Shown here piece after piece: positions 6,818 to 13,996 of a stretch of DNA of 22,568 nucleotides (positions are counted from its first letter, which is position 1; each line of letters starts with the position of its first letter). The stretch covers positions 1-22,568 of the forward strand of contig JAEYVZ010000026.1 of assembly GCA_023431405.1 (NCBI GenBank). Reading direction: 5' to 3'. A model generated the notes under the pieces. It was not told where the DNA came from, did no database searches, and saw nothing but the letters and a program-made list of their open reading frames with translations. The position numbers and the translations under genes were made by a program. Source of the stretch: Actinomycetes bacterium. GTDB lineage: Bacteria > Actinomycetota > Actinomycetes > Actinomycetales > Microbacteriaceae.

Positions 6818-7678
6818 ATGCCCGAGTCACCCGAGGTGGAAGAGCTGGCCGCCGTCGTCGCCGACGCCGTGGTGGGTCATGCGATTGAGAGGCTCGAGCT
6901 CGAAGAGTTCCGAGTTCTCAAGACGCGCGACCGCACCGTGGCAGAGATGGCCGACGCCGTCGTCAGCGAGGTGCGGCGGTACGGCAAGCACCTGGCGTTC
7001 CTCACCGACGGGCCGACGCTCGTCGTCAGCTTCGGCCGGGCCGGATGGCTCCGGTTCGAGCCGAGCGATCTCAGCGGCGAACCGGCGTCCGGCGACGCGG
7101 GGGCGCCCGAGCCCGCGGCGGCATCCGTGCCCGCTCCCACCGTGGCTGCGCTCCTCTTCCGCGGCGGGCCGGCGCTCGCGTTCACGGATGCCGGGTCGTG
7201 GCTCTCGCTCGGTCTGTCGATCGTCGGCGACCCGAGCGAGGTGGCGGGGATCGCGCGGCTCGGGCCTGATCCCCTGAGGGGCGAACTCGACCGCGCCGCG
7301 TTCGACCGCATCCTCAGCGGCCGTCGAAAGCAGCTGAAGGCTCTGTTGCAGGAGCAGGAGTCGATCGCAGGCATCGGCAACGCGTATTCCGATGAGATCC
7401 TGCACGTGGCTCGCCTCTCCCCGCTCCTTCACGCCGCGGTGCTCGATGAGGCGCAGCGCGAGCGTCTGTTCGACGCGGTCATCTCGACCATGGCCGACGC
7501 GCGGGCAGCTCGCCGCGGTATCCCGATCGACGAGCTCAAGGCCCGGAAGGTCGCCGCGATGCGGGTGCACGGTCGCACCGGCCAGGCGTGTCCGGTGTGC
7601 GGTGGCGAGGTGGTGGACGTGCCGGGATCGAAGGGGACGGCGCAGTACTGCCCGCTGTGCCAGTCCGGCTCGGTCTGA
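6818..7678 (+). CDS. Fpg/Nei family DNA glycosylase
   Basis: A 286-residue base-excision repair glycosylase/AP lyase acting on oxidised bases. After Met removal the chain starts Pro-Glu (MPESPEVEE), the catalytic Pro plus Glu of the family. This fixes the ATG at 6818, supported by GAGGA eight bases upstream, although the frame is open further 5'. Other landmarks are RRYGKHLAFL (conserved Lys), the H2TH DNA-binding region KQLKALLQEQESIAGIGNAYSDEILHVAR-like near residues 170-205, and a C-terminal zinc finger with Cys258, Cys261, Cys278 and Cys281. It belongs to an actinobacterial branch with FGRAGWLRF in place of the HxGMSG loop and QYCPLCQSG in place of the Arg-bearing zinc-finger hairpin. Lesion range may therefore differ from E. 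coli MutM. Confidence 0.88.
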   Translation: MPESPEVEELAAVVADAVVGHAIERLELEEFRVLKTRDRTVAEMADAVVSEVRRYGKHLAFLTDGPTLVVSFGRAGWLRFEPSDLSGEPASGDAGAPEPAAASVPAPTVAALLFRGGPALAFTDAGSWLSLGLSIVGDPSEVAGIARLGPDPLRGELDRAAFDRILSGRRKQLKALLQEQESIAGIGNAYSDEILHVARLSPLLHAAVLDEAQRERLFDAVISTMADARAARRGIPIDELKARKVAAMRVHGRTGQACPVCGGEVVDVPGSKGTAQYCPLCQSGSV

Positions 7679-7703
7679 CCGGTCGCGGCGAGGGCTTCAC
7701 GCG

Positions 7704-8132
7704 TCAACGATGCGCGAACGCCTCGGCGACCCACCGGGCATAGGAGTTCCACGGGGGCGTGTCGCCGCGCAGCCGGACGATGTGCTCGAGGAGCCGCGGG
7801 GCGGCAGTGAACCATTCGCCCCCCTCGCGCAGGTCGGCGAACTCGCGGTGGCGCTCCTGCTCGCGGGGGCGACCACCGGGCTCGAAAGCCAGCAGCTCCT
7901 CGTGTCGGATGGCGGCGAGCCGCTGACGCGGTCGGTGGGTCGTGCCGATCTTGATACGGTCTGCCCATCGCAGGTAATAGACGACGTCGACGCGGGGCGC
8001 GGGCAGGTCGGCGTCGGGTACGTCGCCCACGAGCCATCCGCAGACCCCGCACCGCCAGCGGTCGTCGCGGCGCTCGCCGTCGTGATGACCGCACAGCAGG
8101 CAGGCGTGGGGGAGCGGACCGTACGCAGACAC
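7704..8132 (-). CDS. Zinc-ribbon GIY-YIG-like (T5orf172/MUG113-type) nuclease domain protein
   Basis: A 142-residue soluble protein with two parts. Residues 8-33 form a CxxC...CxxC zinc ribbon (Cys11, Cys14, Cys28, Cys31). From about residue 48, VDVVYYLR and IKIGTT match the two GIY and YIG strands, followed by an Arg-rich helix (RPRQRLAAI) and EQERHREFADLREGGEWF, as in the short GIY-YIG nucleases and binding proteins of the T5orf172/MUG113 group. The start is a judgement. The GTG at 8132 sits just before the conserved-looking N-terminus, but no strong ribosome site is seen. The frame stays open upstream, where its translation no longer looks like protein. Function is unknown; DNA processing or repair is possible. 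It is convergent with the glycosylase, 25 bases away. Confidence 0.72.
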   Translation of the reverse strand: MSAYGPLPHACLLCGHHDGERRDDRWRCGVCGWLVGDVPDADLPAPRVDVVYYLRWADRIKIGTTHRPRQRLAAIRHEELLAFEPGGRPREQERHREFADLREGGEWFTAAPRLLEHIVRLRGDTPPWNSYARWVAEAFAHR

Positions 8133-8207
8133 GCCGTGAGCGTAGTCGTGGCCGGCGACACTCACCGTGAGCACCGAATGGTGGGTGGTCGGTGAAAGCG
8201 TACGGGC

Positions 8208-8236
8208 GCGTAGCAGACCTGTGGAGGCCGAGTCAA
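8208..8236 (-). promoter_or_regulatory. Possible promoter for the GIY-YIG-like gene
   Basis: On the minus strand TTGACT (8236-8231) is followed after 17 bases by CTACGC (8213-8208). The -35 match is good and the -10 weak. It lies about 75 bases before the proposed GTG start. Confidence 0.3.
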
Positions 8237-8343
8237 CGGGTGGGCGCGCATTCCGGAGCGCCCCTAGTGTTGACTGCGCAACATGAAGGTGGTGCGCGGT
8301 CGAGCCCGGTGTGTTCGGGTCACATCGGAATCCCGCGTCCTCC

Positions 8344-8386
8344 GGAGGGGACCCCGCCGTTACGGGCTTCGGCTGGGGTCCTCTCC
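8344..8386. other. Long hairpin, possible terminator of the deiminase operon
   Basis: GGAGGGGACCCC (8344-8355) pairs with GGGGTCCTCTCC (8375-8386) over 12 positions with one G-U pair, and GCCG/CGGC pair again inside the loop. No T-run follows on either strand, so it is not a textbook intrinsic terminator. It lies about 65 bases after the decarboxylase stop. Confidence 0.45.
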
Positions 8387-8397
8387 CGCATCTCGTC

Positions 8398-8450
8398 CCG
8401 GTGACATCTGGTGACATCTGGGCCCCGGTGACATCTGGGCCCTGGTGACC
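8398..8450. repeat. Short tandem repeat GGTGACATCTG
   Basis: Three copies of GGTGACATCTG start at 8400, 8410 and 8427, and a truncated GGTGACC copy starts at 8444. The second and third are followed by GGCCC, making a 16-17-base unit. The array ends at the decarboxylase stop codon. Confidence 0.75.
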
Positions 8451-9842
8451 TCAGTCTCGGCCGGGCGCCGCGCCAGGCGACGACATGGTGTCGAGGATGC
8501 CGACGAGGTCGTCGAACGTCGTGCGCGGATTGACGAGCGCGAACCGGGCGTTCGTGCGACCGTGGTGCGCGCTCGGCGTGACGAAGGCGTGCTGGTCGTC
8601 GAGCAGGCGCGACGACCAGGCGTCGTAGTCGCGCTTGTCCCATCCGTTGCGCTCGAAGACGACCACCGACAGTTGCGGGCGACGCACCAGGGTGAGCTCG
8701 GGGCGTGCGTCGATCTCGTCGGCGATCCGCTGCGCGAGCGACAGCGACGAGGCGATCGCTTCGCGGTACACCGCGGCGCCGTAGGTCGCGAGCGAGAACC
8801 ACAGCGGAAGTCCGCGCGGGCGCCGCGTGAGGTGCGCGGCGTAGTCCGACGGGCTCCAGTCGCTCTTCTCGGTGAGCGTGTCGAGGTACTCCGCGTGCTG
8901 CGTGTGCGCGCGCCTGCCGAGCTCGGGGTCGCGGTAGAGCAGGGCGCAGGCGTCGAAGGGGGCGAAGAGCCACTTGTGCGGGTCGACGACGAGCGAGTCG
9001 GCGTGCTCGACGCCCGCGAACAGCGGCCGGGCCTGGGGAGCAAGCATGGCCGCGAGGCCGTACGCGCCGTCGACGTGGAGCCAGAAGTCGTGGTGCTCCT
9101 TCAGGGCCGCGATGCCCGCGATGTCGTCGACGATGCCGAAGTTCGTGGAGCCTGCCGTGGCGACCACTGCGAAGACGCTCGCGCCGTGCTCGTCGAGTGC
9201 CGCGCGCACCGCGTCGGCCCGCAGCACGCCGTCGTCGGTCGGGGCGACCGCCACGACCTCGATGTCCATGACGCGCGCCGCCGAGGCGATGGAGGAGTGG
9301 GCCTCAGCGCTGCAGACCACCCGCCAGCGGTCGGGGCGCTCGCGGCCGGCGATGGCCGCTTCGCGCGCGGCGACCAGCGCTGAGAGGTTGCCGAGCGTGC
9401 CGCCCTGCACGAACACGCCGCCGGCGCCCCGCGGCATCCCGAACTCGTCGGCCAGCCAGCGCAGCACCTCGTTCTCGGCGTGCACGGCTCCCGCGCCCTC
9501 CAGCCACGAGCCTCCGTACAGCGCGCTCGCGGAGACGACCACGTCGAACGCGGCGGCCGCCTTGGACGGCGCCGACGGGATGAAGGAGAGGTATTTGGGG
9601 TCGTCGGTGGTGATGCAGGCCGGGGCGAGCACGTGCTCGAACACGGAGAGGGCTTTGCGTGCGCCGATGCCGTCTTCGTCGATCGTGCGCCCCGCCAGCC
9701 GCGAGAGCTCCGCGGGCGGCAGCGGCTTGTCGAGCGGGGTGTCGCTCGACAGGAGGCGGCGGCGAGAGTAGTCGAGCACGAGGTCGACGATGGTGCCGGT
9801 CTCCTCGCTCACGTCGTGCATGCGTGCCTGTGCGTCGGTCAT
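8451..9842 (-). CDS. PLP-dependent group II amino acid decarboxylase
   Basis: A 463-residue cytoplasmic enzyme of the aromatic-amino-acid/glutamate/histidine decarboxylase fold. Landmarks are the PLP phosphate site GGTLGNLSAL (147-156), His182 in AEAHSS that should stack on the cofactor, HVDGAYG with Asp258 for the pyridine nitrogen, and DPHKWLF with the Schiff-base Lys290. Length is normal for group II decarboxylases. The substrate cannot be deduced from sequence. It is the last gene of an operon with agmatine deiminase and an amidase, and its ATG overlaps the amidase stop (ATGA), with AAGGGGG seven bases upstream. This context makes arginine, ornithine or another amino acid feeding an amine a reasonable guess. 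Aromatic amino acids remain possible by homology. Confidence 0.9.
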   Translation of the reverse strand: MTDAQARMHDVSEETGTIVDLVLDYSRRRLLSSDTPLDKPLPPAELSRLAGRTIDEDGIGARKALSVFEHVLAPACITTDDPKYLSFIPSAPSKAAAAFDVVVSASALYGGSWLEGAGAVHAENEVLRWLADEFGMPRGAGGVFVQGGTLGNLSALVAAREAAIAGRERPDRWRVVCSAEAHSSIASAARVMDIEVVAVAPTDDGVLRADAVRAALDEHGASVFAVVATAGSTNFGIVDDIAGIAALKEHHDFWLHVDGAYGLAAMLAPQARPLFAGVEHADSLVVDPHKWLFAPFDACALLYRDPELGRRAHTQHAEYLDTLTEKSDWSPSDYAAHLTRRPRGLPLWFSLATYGAAVYREAIASSLSLAQRIADEIDARPELTLVRRPQLSVVVFERNGWDKRDYDAWSSRLLDDQHAFVTPSAHHGRTNARFALVNPRTTFDDLVGILDTMSSPGAAPGRD

Positions 9843-11578
9843 GAGGCGTCCCCCTTCTGCGGTGCACCCGAGGCAGGGGTCAGCCGGGGTGTGCGCGGCG
9901 GGGCGACCCTGCGGTGTCCGGTCGCCTCGAAGGCGGCCGCCAGGCCCAGCAGCGCGTTGTCATCATAGGCGCGCCCGGCGAAGGTGAGTCCGACCGGCAT
10001 CCCGATGTCGTCGAGGAGCCCCATCGGCACGGTCACGGTGGGGATGCCCAGGTGGCGGATGGCGAGGTTGCCGTTGGCGATCCACGTGCCGTTGCGCCAT
10101 CCGAGGTCGGCGGAGGCGGGGTTCACGTCCATGTCGGCGGGGCCGATGTCGGCCACGGCGGGGAAGACGACGGCGTCGAGGCCGAGGGCGTCCATCCACT
10201 CTTCGAGGTCGATGCGCCGGGTCTCCTCGAGGCCGCGGAGCCCTTCGGGCAGCTCCGGCATGTCGAGGGGGGTCGTGTCGGGGTGATCGCGGACCCAGGC
10301 CGGGTACTCGGCGATGTCGTCGTCGAAGCCCGTGTAGCGGTCGGGAAGGGCGCCGGGCGGGTGCGGGAAGATCGCGGCACCGTCGACGCCGGCGAGCGAC
10401 GAGAGCGCGGGGTCGCCGTTGGCGGCGAGGAAGTCGTCCCATGCCCAGGCCGAGAGGTCGACGATCTCACGCTGGAGGAAGGCGGGACTGACGAGTCCCC
10501 GCGTGCGGATCGTGGGGAACCCCGCGCGGTCGCCCTCGTATCGTGAGACGACCGGGAAGTCGACCTCCACCACCTCGGCCCCTGCCGCCTCCAGGTCGGC
10601 GCGCGCGGCCTCCCACAGAGCGATCACCGACGGGCGGGTCTCGATGCGCTGCCCCGTCGGGCCGCCGATCGTCGTGCCGGTGCCGGCATCCGGGTCGGCG
10701 TTGATGTACATGCGCGGGATGCCGATGCGCGCACCGTCGAGCCGCGCCGATGCGGCCAGGGCTGCGTATGACGGCGGGCGCACGGCCGAGGCGGCGGGCA
10801 GGTCGATCCAGGGCTGGGCGCGCCAGAAGTCGCCGCGGGGGTTCGGGTCGTCGGCGACGATGACGTCGAGCACGGCGAGGAGGTCGGCCATCGTGCGGGT
10901 GTGGGGCACGACGACGTCCATCGTGGGGACGAGGGGCCAGTTGCCGCGCACCGAGATGACGCCGCGCGAGGGGGTGTAGGCGCACAGTCCGTTGTTCGAG
11001 GCGGGGCCCCTCCCGCTCGACCAGGTCTCCTCGCCCAGGCCGAAGGCGGCGAAGCTCGCCGCTGTCGCTGTGCCTGAGCCGTTCGACGAGCCGGACGCGA
11101 AGGGTGCGGTGAGCCAATCGGCGTTGTACGGGCTCTCCGCTCGTCCGTACACCCCCCGCTGCATGCCGCCGTTGGCCATCGGGGGCATGTTGGTGAGGCC
11201 GAGGCAGATCGCCCCGCCCGCGCGCAGGCGCTCGATCGTGAACGCGTCGTGCTGCGCCACGAGGTCGGCGAAGGCGGGCGAGCCGGCAGCGGCGGTGAGA
11301 CCGCGCACGAGATAGCTGTCTTTCGCGGTGTACGGGATGCCGTCGAGCGGCCCGAGCGTGTCGCCGGCGGCGCGGCGGGCATCGCTCGCGGCGGCTTCGG
11401 CCCGCGCCTCGGGGTTGCGCACGACGACGGCGTTGAGGGCGGTCGCGGTGCCCGGCGCGTCGAACGCGTCGATGCGGGCGAGGTACGCGTCGACGAGGGC
11501 GAGGGCGGTCGTGCGGCCGCTCTCGAGGGCCTCGCGCAGGTCTGCGATCGATGCTTCGACCACATCGACGGCGCTCAT
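9839..11578 (-). CDS. Amidase-signature family hydrolase
   Basis: A 579-residue member of the amidase signature family, which hydrolyses C-N amide bonds with a Ser-cisSer-Lys triad. Lys86 lies in IPYTAKDSYLVRG, the cis-serine region is SGSSNGSGTATAA (162-174), and Ser188 in GEETWSSGRGPASNNG aligns with the nucleophile. The usual GGS at that point is WSS, a variation I recall from a distinct amidase subfamily with GEETxSSGRxPASNN. Residues 190-215 (AYTPSRGVISVRGNWPL) and the C-terminal PTVTVPMGLLDDIGMPVGLTFAGR are typical. The start at 11578 has AAGGA eight bases upstream and overlaps the deiminase stop (ATGA). Translational coupling suggests it acts on the deiminase product, i.e. a carbamoyl-amine, but this is inference. 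Confidence 0.88.
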   Translation of the reverse strand: MSAVDVVEASIADLREALESGRTTALALVDAYLARIDAFDAPGTATALNAVVVRNPEARAEAAASDARRAAGDTLGPLDGIPYTAKDSYLVRGLTAAAGSPAFADLVAQHDAFTIERLRAGGAICLGLTNMPPMANGGMQRGVYGRAESPYNADWLTAPFASGSSNGSGTATAASFAAFGLGEETWSSGRGPASNNGLCAYTPSRGVISVRGNWPLVPTMDVVVPHTRTMADLLAVLDVIVADDPNPRGDFWRAQPWIDLPAASAVRPPSYAALAASARLDGARIGIPRMYINADPDAGTGTTIGGPTGQRIETRPSVIALWEAARADLEAAGAEVVEVDFPVVSRYEGDRAGFPTIRTRGLVSPAFLQREIVDLSAWAWDDFLAANGDPALSSLAGVDGAAIFPHPPGALPDRYTGFDDDIAEYPAWVRDHPDTTPLDMPELPEGLRGLEETRRIDLEEWMDALGLDAVVFPAVADIGPADMDVNPASADLGWRNGTWIANGNLAIRHLGIPTVTVPMGLLDDIGMPVGLTFAGRAYDDNALLGLAAAFEATGHRRVAPPRTPRLTPASGAPQKGDAS

Positions 11579-12630
11579 CGTGCTGATCCTTCCGAGGTGG
11601 CCACGACCGGGCGCGGCTGCTGCTGGGTGATGCAGTGGATGCCGCCGCCGCGGGCGAAGATGGGGCGCGCGTCGACGGTCACGACCTCGCGGCCCGGGTA
11701 GACGCCCGCGAGGATCGCGGCGGCGCGGGCGTCGGCCTCCGGCTCGCCGAAGCCGCACGCGATGACGCCGCCGTCGACGACGAGGTGGTTGACGTAGCTC
11801 CAGTCGACCCACCCTTCGTGATCGCGCAGGGTCGCCGGTGCGGGGAGGTCGATGATCTCGAAGCGGCGGCCCGCGGCATCCGTCTGCTCAGCGAGCATCG
11901 CGCGCAGCTCCGCCGACACCTCGTGGTCGGGGTGGGAGGGATCGCGCTGGTCGTGCAGCAGCAGACGTCCGGGCGAGGGGATGGCGGCGACGATGTCGAC
12001 GTGACCGTTGGTGCCGAAGTCGTCGTAGTCGCGGGTGAGGCCGCGGGGGAGCCACACGGCCGTGGTCGCTCCGAGGGTGCGGGCCATCTCGGCTTCGACG
12101 CGCGCCTTGTCGGCGAGGGGGTTCCGCCGCGGGTCGAGCTGCACCGTCTCGGTGAGGAGCACGGTGCCCTCCCCGTCGACGTGGATGCCGCCGCCTTCGT
12201 TCACGAGCAGCGAGCTCACGAGCGTCGCGCCGGCGGCTTCGGCGACGATGCGGCCGTGCTCGGCCGACTTGCGCCACTGCGCCCACGACGGCGCGCCCCA
12301 TCCGTTGAAGATCCAGTCGACCGCACCGAGGGCGCCGGTCTCGTCGTCGACGACGAATGTCGGGCCGGAGTCGCGCATCCAGAACTCGTCGACCGGCGCT
12401 TCGAGGAGCTCGACCTCTCCGGGGAGCATGCGGCGGGCCCGGGCCTGTTCGCGCGGGTCGACGACCATCGTGAGCGGCTCGAAACGGGCCACGGCCTCGG
12501 CGACCGCCGTCCAGGCGGCGTAGCCCTCGTCGCGGAGGGCGTCGGTGTCGCCGAGCGTCTCGCCCTCGGCGGGAAACGTCATCCAGATGCGGTCGTGCTG
12601 CGCCGTCTCGGCGGGCATGCGCCAGGCCAT
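11575..12630 (-). CDS. aguA: Agmatine deiminase family protein (AguA-like)
   Basis: A 351-residue guanidino-group hydrolase of the pentein fold. The family converts agmatine to N-carbamoylputrescine and ammonia. Expected elements are present: MRDSGPTFVV (Asp87), NEGGGIHVDGEG (145-155), TNGHVD with catalytic His210, and the nucleophile Cys333 in GGGIHCITQQQP. I start at the ATG at 12630 because GAGGAG sits six bases upstream; an ATG at 12648 is in frame but has no ribosome site and lies almost in the operator. It heads an operon with the amidase and decarboxylase and is divergent from a TetR gene across a perfect dyad, so repression by that TetR is likely. No AguB-type (nitrilase fold) N-carbamoylputrescine amidase is present. 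Activity on other guanidino compounds is possible. Confidence 0.9.
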   Translation of the reverse strand: MAWRMPAETAQHDRIWMTFPAEGETLGDTDALRDEGYAAWTAVAEAVARFEPLTMVVDPREQARARRMLPGEVELLEAPVDEFWMRDSGPTFVVDDETGALGAVDWIFNGWGAPSWAQWRKSAEHGRIVAEAAGATLVSSLLVNEGGGIHVDGEGTVLLTETVQLDPRRNPLADKARVEAEMARTLGATTAVWLPRGLTRDYDDFGTNGHVDIVAAIPSPGRLLLHDQRDPSHPDHEVSAELRAMLAEQTDAAGRRFEIIDLPAPATLRDHEGWVDWSYVNHLVVDGGVIACGFGEPEADARAAAILAGVYPGREVVTVDARPIFARGGGIHCITQQQPRPVVATSEGSAR

Positions 12631-12659
12631 CGCGGTCTCCTCGTTCATGGTCTATCGTA

Positions 12660-12675
12660 TTGATCAAACGATCAA
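12660..12675. promoter_or_regulatory. TetR operator, first locus
   Basis: A perfect dyad TTGATC-AAAC-GATCAA lies midway in the 66-base gap between the divergent aguA-like and tetR genes. Its 16-bp layout (six-base half-sites, four-base spacer) recurs at 14001 and 14025 in front of the second TetR gene. Confidence 0.65.
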
Positions 12676-12696
12676 CAGGAGGAGCGTACCGAGCCC

Positions 12697-13320
12697 ATGA
12701 GTGCGAAGTCAACCAGTGCCCGCGTGCGGAAGACTCCTGCCGAGCGGCGCGCGGAGATCACCGCCACCGCGCGGGAGATCGCGCTCGCCGACGGCCTCGA
12801 CGCCCTGACGCTCCGCGCCGTCGCCGGGCGCATGGGAGTGGCCTCCGGCCTCGTCGCCCACTACGAGCCGAGCATGGACGAACTCGTCGCGGCGACGTTC
12901 GGCGACCTCGTCTCCCAGGAGCTCGCCGACGTCGTCGCGCTCATGCACCGCGAGGAGCAGGCCACGCGCCGACTCGCCGTGCTCCTGCGCACCCTCCTCG
13001 ACGGCTCGCGCGGCGACATCACCCTCGTCTGGGTGCAGGCATGGGGCATGGGAGCCCGCAACGACGCGCTCGCCGCACGCGTGCGCGCCGAGATGGACGC
13101 CTGGCAGGAGGCCCTGGCATCCGAGATCGGGCGGGGGATGGATGCCGGCGAGTTCGCCCGCGACGACCCGCATGCCGTCGCCTGGTACCTGCTCGCCCTC
13201 ATCGACGGGCTGAACGCCCACTCCCTCGTGCGGTGGAATGTGGAGCCCGCTCGCCGCACCCTCACGGAACGGGCGGTCGCCGGGCTCCTGGGCATCGACG
13301 ACAGCGCGCTGCGCGGCTGA
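12697..13320 (+). CDS. TetR/AcrR family transcriptional regulator 1
   Basis: A 207-residue repressor-type protein. The N-terminal helix-turn-helix is clear: ERRAEITATAREIALADGLDALTLRAVAGRMGVASGLVAHY-like sequence over residues 16-58, then an all-helical ligand-binding domain with WGMGARN and RWNVEPARRTL. It resembles the BetI-like branch. The ATG at 12697 has AGGAGG rather far upstream (14 bases); no better in-frame start is visible. It is divergent from the aguA-like operon and shares a palindrome with it, so it should control that operon and itself. The ligand is probably the pathway amine or guanidine. Its DNA-binding domain closely resembles that of the second TetR at 13366, suggesting a duplicated regulator pair with overlapping sites. 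Confidence 0.9.
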   Translation: MSAKSTSARVRKTPAERRAEITATAREIALADGLDALTLRAVAGRMGVASGLVAHYEPSMDELVAATFGDLVSQELADVVALMHREEQATRRLAVLLRTLLDGSRGDITLVWVQAWGMGARNDALAARVRAEMDAWQEALASEIGRGMDAGEFARDDPHAVAWYLLALIDGLNAHSLVRWNVEPARRTLTERAVAGLLGIDDSALRG

Positions 13321-13328
13321 ACGGACGC

Positions 13329-13366
13329 CCCGCCGAGCGCGCGTGACGTTCCCGCCGAGCGCGCGT
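13329..13366. repeat. Direct repeat between convergent TetR genes
   Basis: The 16-base sequence CCCGCCGAGCGCGCGT occurs at 13329-13344 and again, identical, at 13351-13366, 22 bases apart. The second copy runs into the stop codon of TetR 2. A related CCGCCGAG...TCA stretch lies at 17210-17222, again between convergent gene ends. Confidence 0.75.
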
Positions 13367-13986
13367 CAGGCTTCCCGCAGCGCGCCGGCGGGAAGGCCGA
13401 GCGCCCACTCCGCGCAGTCCGACACGAAGTGGTCGGCAGCGTCGCTCTGGTACATGTCGCGGCTGTTCGCGTAGGAGCCCTTGCCGTCGACCGCGAGCCA
13501 GATGCGCACGGCCGCCGCAGCCGGATCGACGTCGCCGAACTCGCCGCTGCGGACACCTTCGGCGACGAGCGCGATGAGATCGTCGCGGTCGAGTCGCTCC
13601 TGTTCGTCGAGGGCGTCGGCGAGACCCCCGACGAAGCGGGTGAGGTGGCGCGCGTTCAACCAGAGGCGCCCGAGGGGGATGCCGCTGGCGCCGTCGGTGT
13701 GCGCCACGAAATGCCGCATCTTCTCGGTGGGCCCGCCGGGGTGCCGGAGGAGCTGCTCGCGCTCCTCGTCGGCCGCGTGGACGAACGCCTCGACGACGAG
13801 GTCTTCGGCGGCGGGGAAGTAGTGGGTGATGAGACCCGGGCGCACGCCCAGGCGCTCCGCGACGGCGCGAAGGGTGATCCGCTCGAGGCCTTCGTCGATC
13901 GCGATGGCGGCGGCCGCCGCGACGATCTCCGCGCGCCGCTCCTCAGGCTTCTTCCGCACTCTTCGCGAATCCGCGCTTGACGCCAT
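13366..13986 (-). CDS. TetR/AcrR family transcriptional regulator 2
   Basis: A 206-residue TetR-type regulator. The DNA-binding domain (EERRAEIVAAAAAIAIDEGLERITLRAVAERLGVRPGLITHYF-like, residues 16-58) is strikingly similar to that of TetR 1, while the ligand-binding half differs (MRHFVAHTDGASGIPLGRLWLNARHLTRFVGGL). The ATG at 13986 is the first that gives a normal TetR N-terminus; the frame continues upstream through the operator, with no plausible protein there. No good ribosome site is visible. It is divergent from the NCS1 permease gene across a double-dyad site and likely represses it and itself. The similar DNA-binding halves and similar operators of the two regulators imply possible cross-regulation; the different sensor halves imply different ligands. 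Confidence 0.9.
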   Translation of the reverse strand: MASSADSRRVRKKPEERRAEIVAAAAAIAIDEGLERITLRAVAERLGVRPGLITHYFPAAEDLVVEAFVHAADEEREQLLRHPGGPTEKMRHFVAHTDGASGIPLGRLWLNARHLTRFVGGLADALDEQERLDRDDLIALVAEGVRSGEFGDVDPAAAAVRIWLAVDGKGSYANSRDMYQSDAADHFVSDCAEWALGLPAGALREA

Positions 13987-13996
13987 AGTCCGACAT

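Larger units (their letters stand above)
8133..8450. other. Intergenic region without a supported gene
   Basis: About 320 bases between the GIY-YIG-like gene and the decarboxylase stop. It holds the weak promoter at 8208-8236, a small inverted repeat TGTTG-N6-CAACA at 8268-8283, a long hairpin at 8344-8386 and a tandem repeat at 8398-8450. Open frames across it give arginine/proline-rich, non-protein-like translations. I see no convincing small gene. Confidence 0.6.

Noticed and set aside
8268..8283. TGTTG-N6-CAACA dyad with a TTGACT that could be a plus-strand promoter
   Set aside because: No plus-strand gene follows it and no -10 element is visible; short dyads occur by chance.
8133..8417. 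N-terminal extension of the GIY-YIG-like protein to 8417
   Set aside because: The extra 95 codons read as Pro/Arg/Thr-rich non-protein sequence and contain a probable promoter. The zinc ribbon starts only after 8132.
8398..8450. Possible CRISPR array
   Set aside because: Repeat units are only 11 bases with 0-6-base gaps and no cas genes; this is a simple tandem repeat.
12631..12648. ATG at 12648 as the start of the agmatine deiminase
   Set aside because: It has no ribosome-binding sequence, whereas GAGGAG lies at the right distance before the ATG at 12630.
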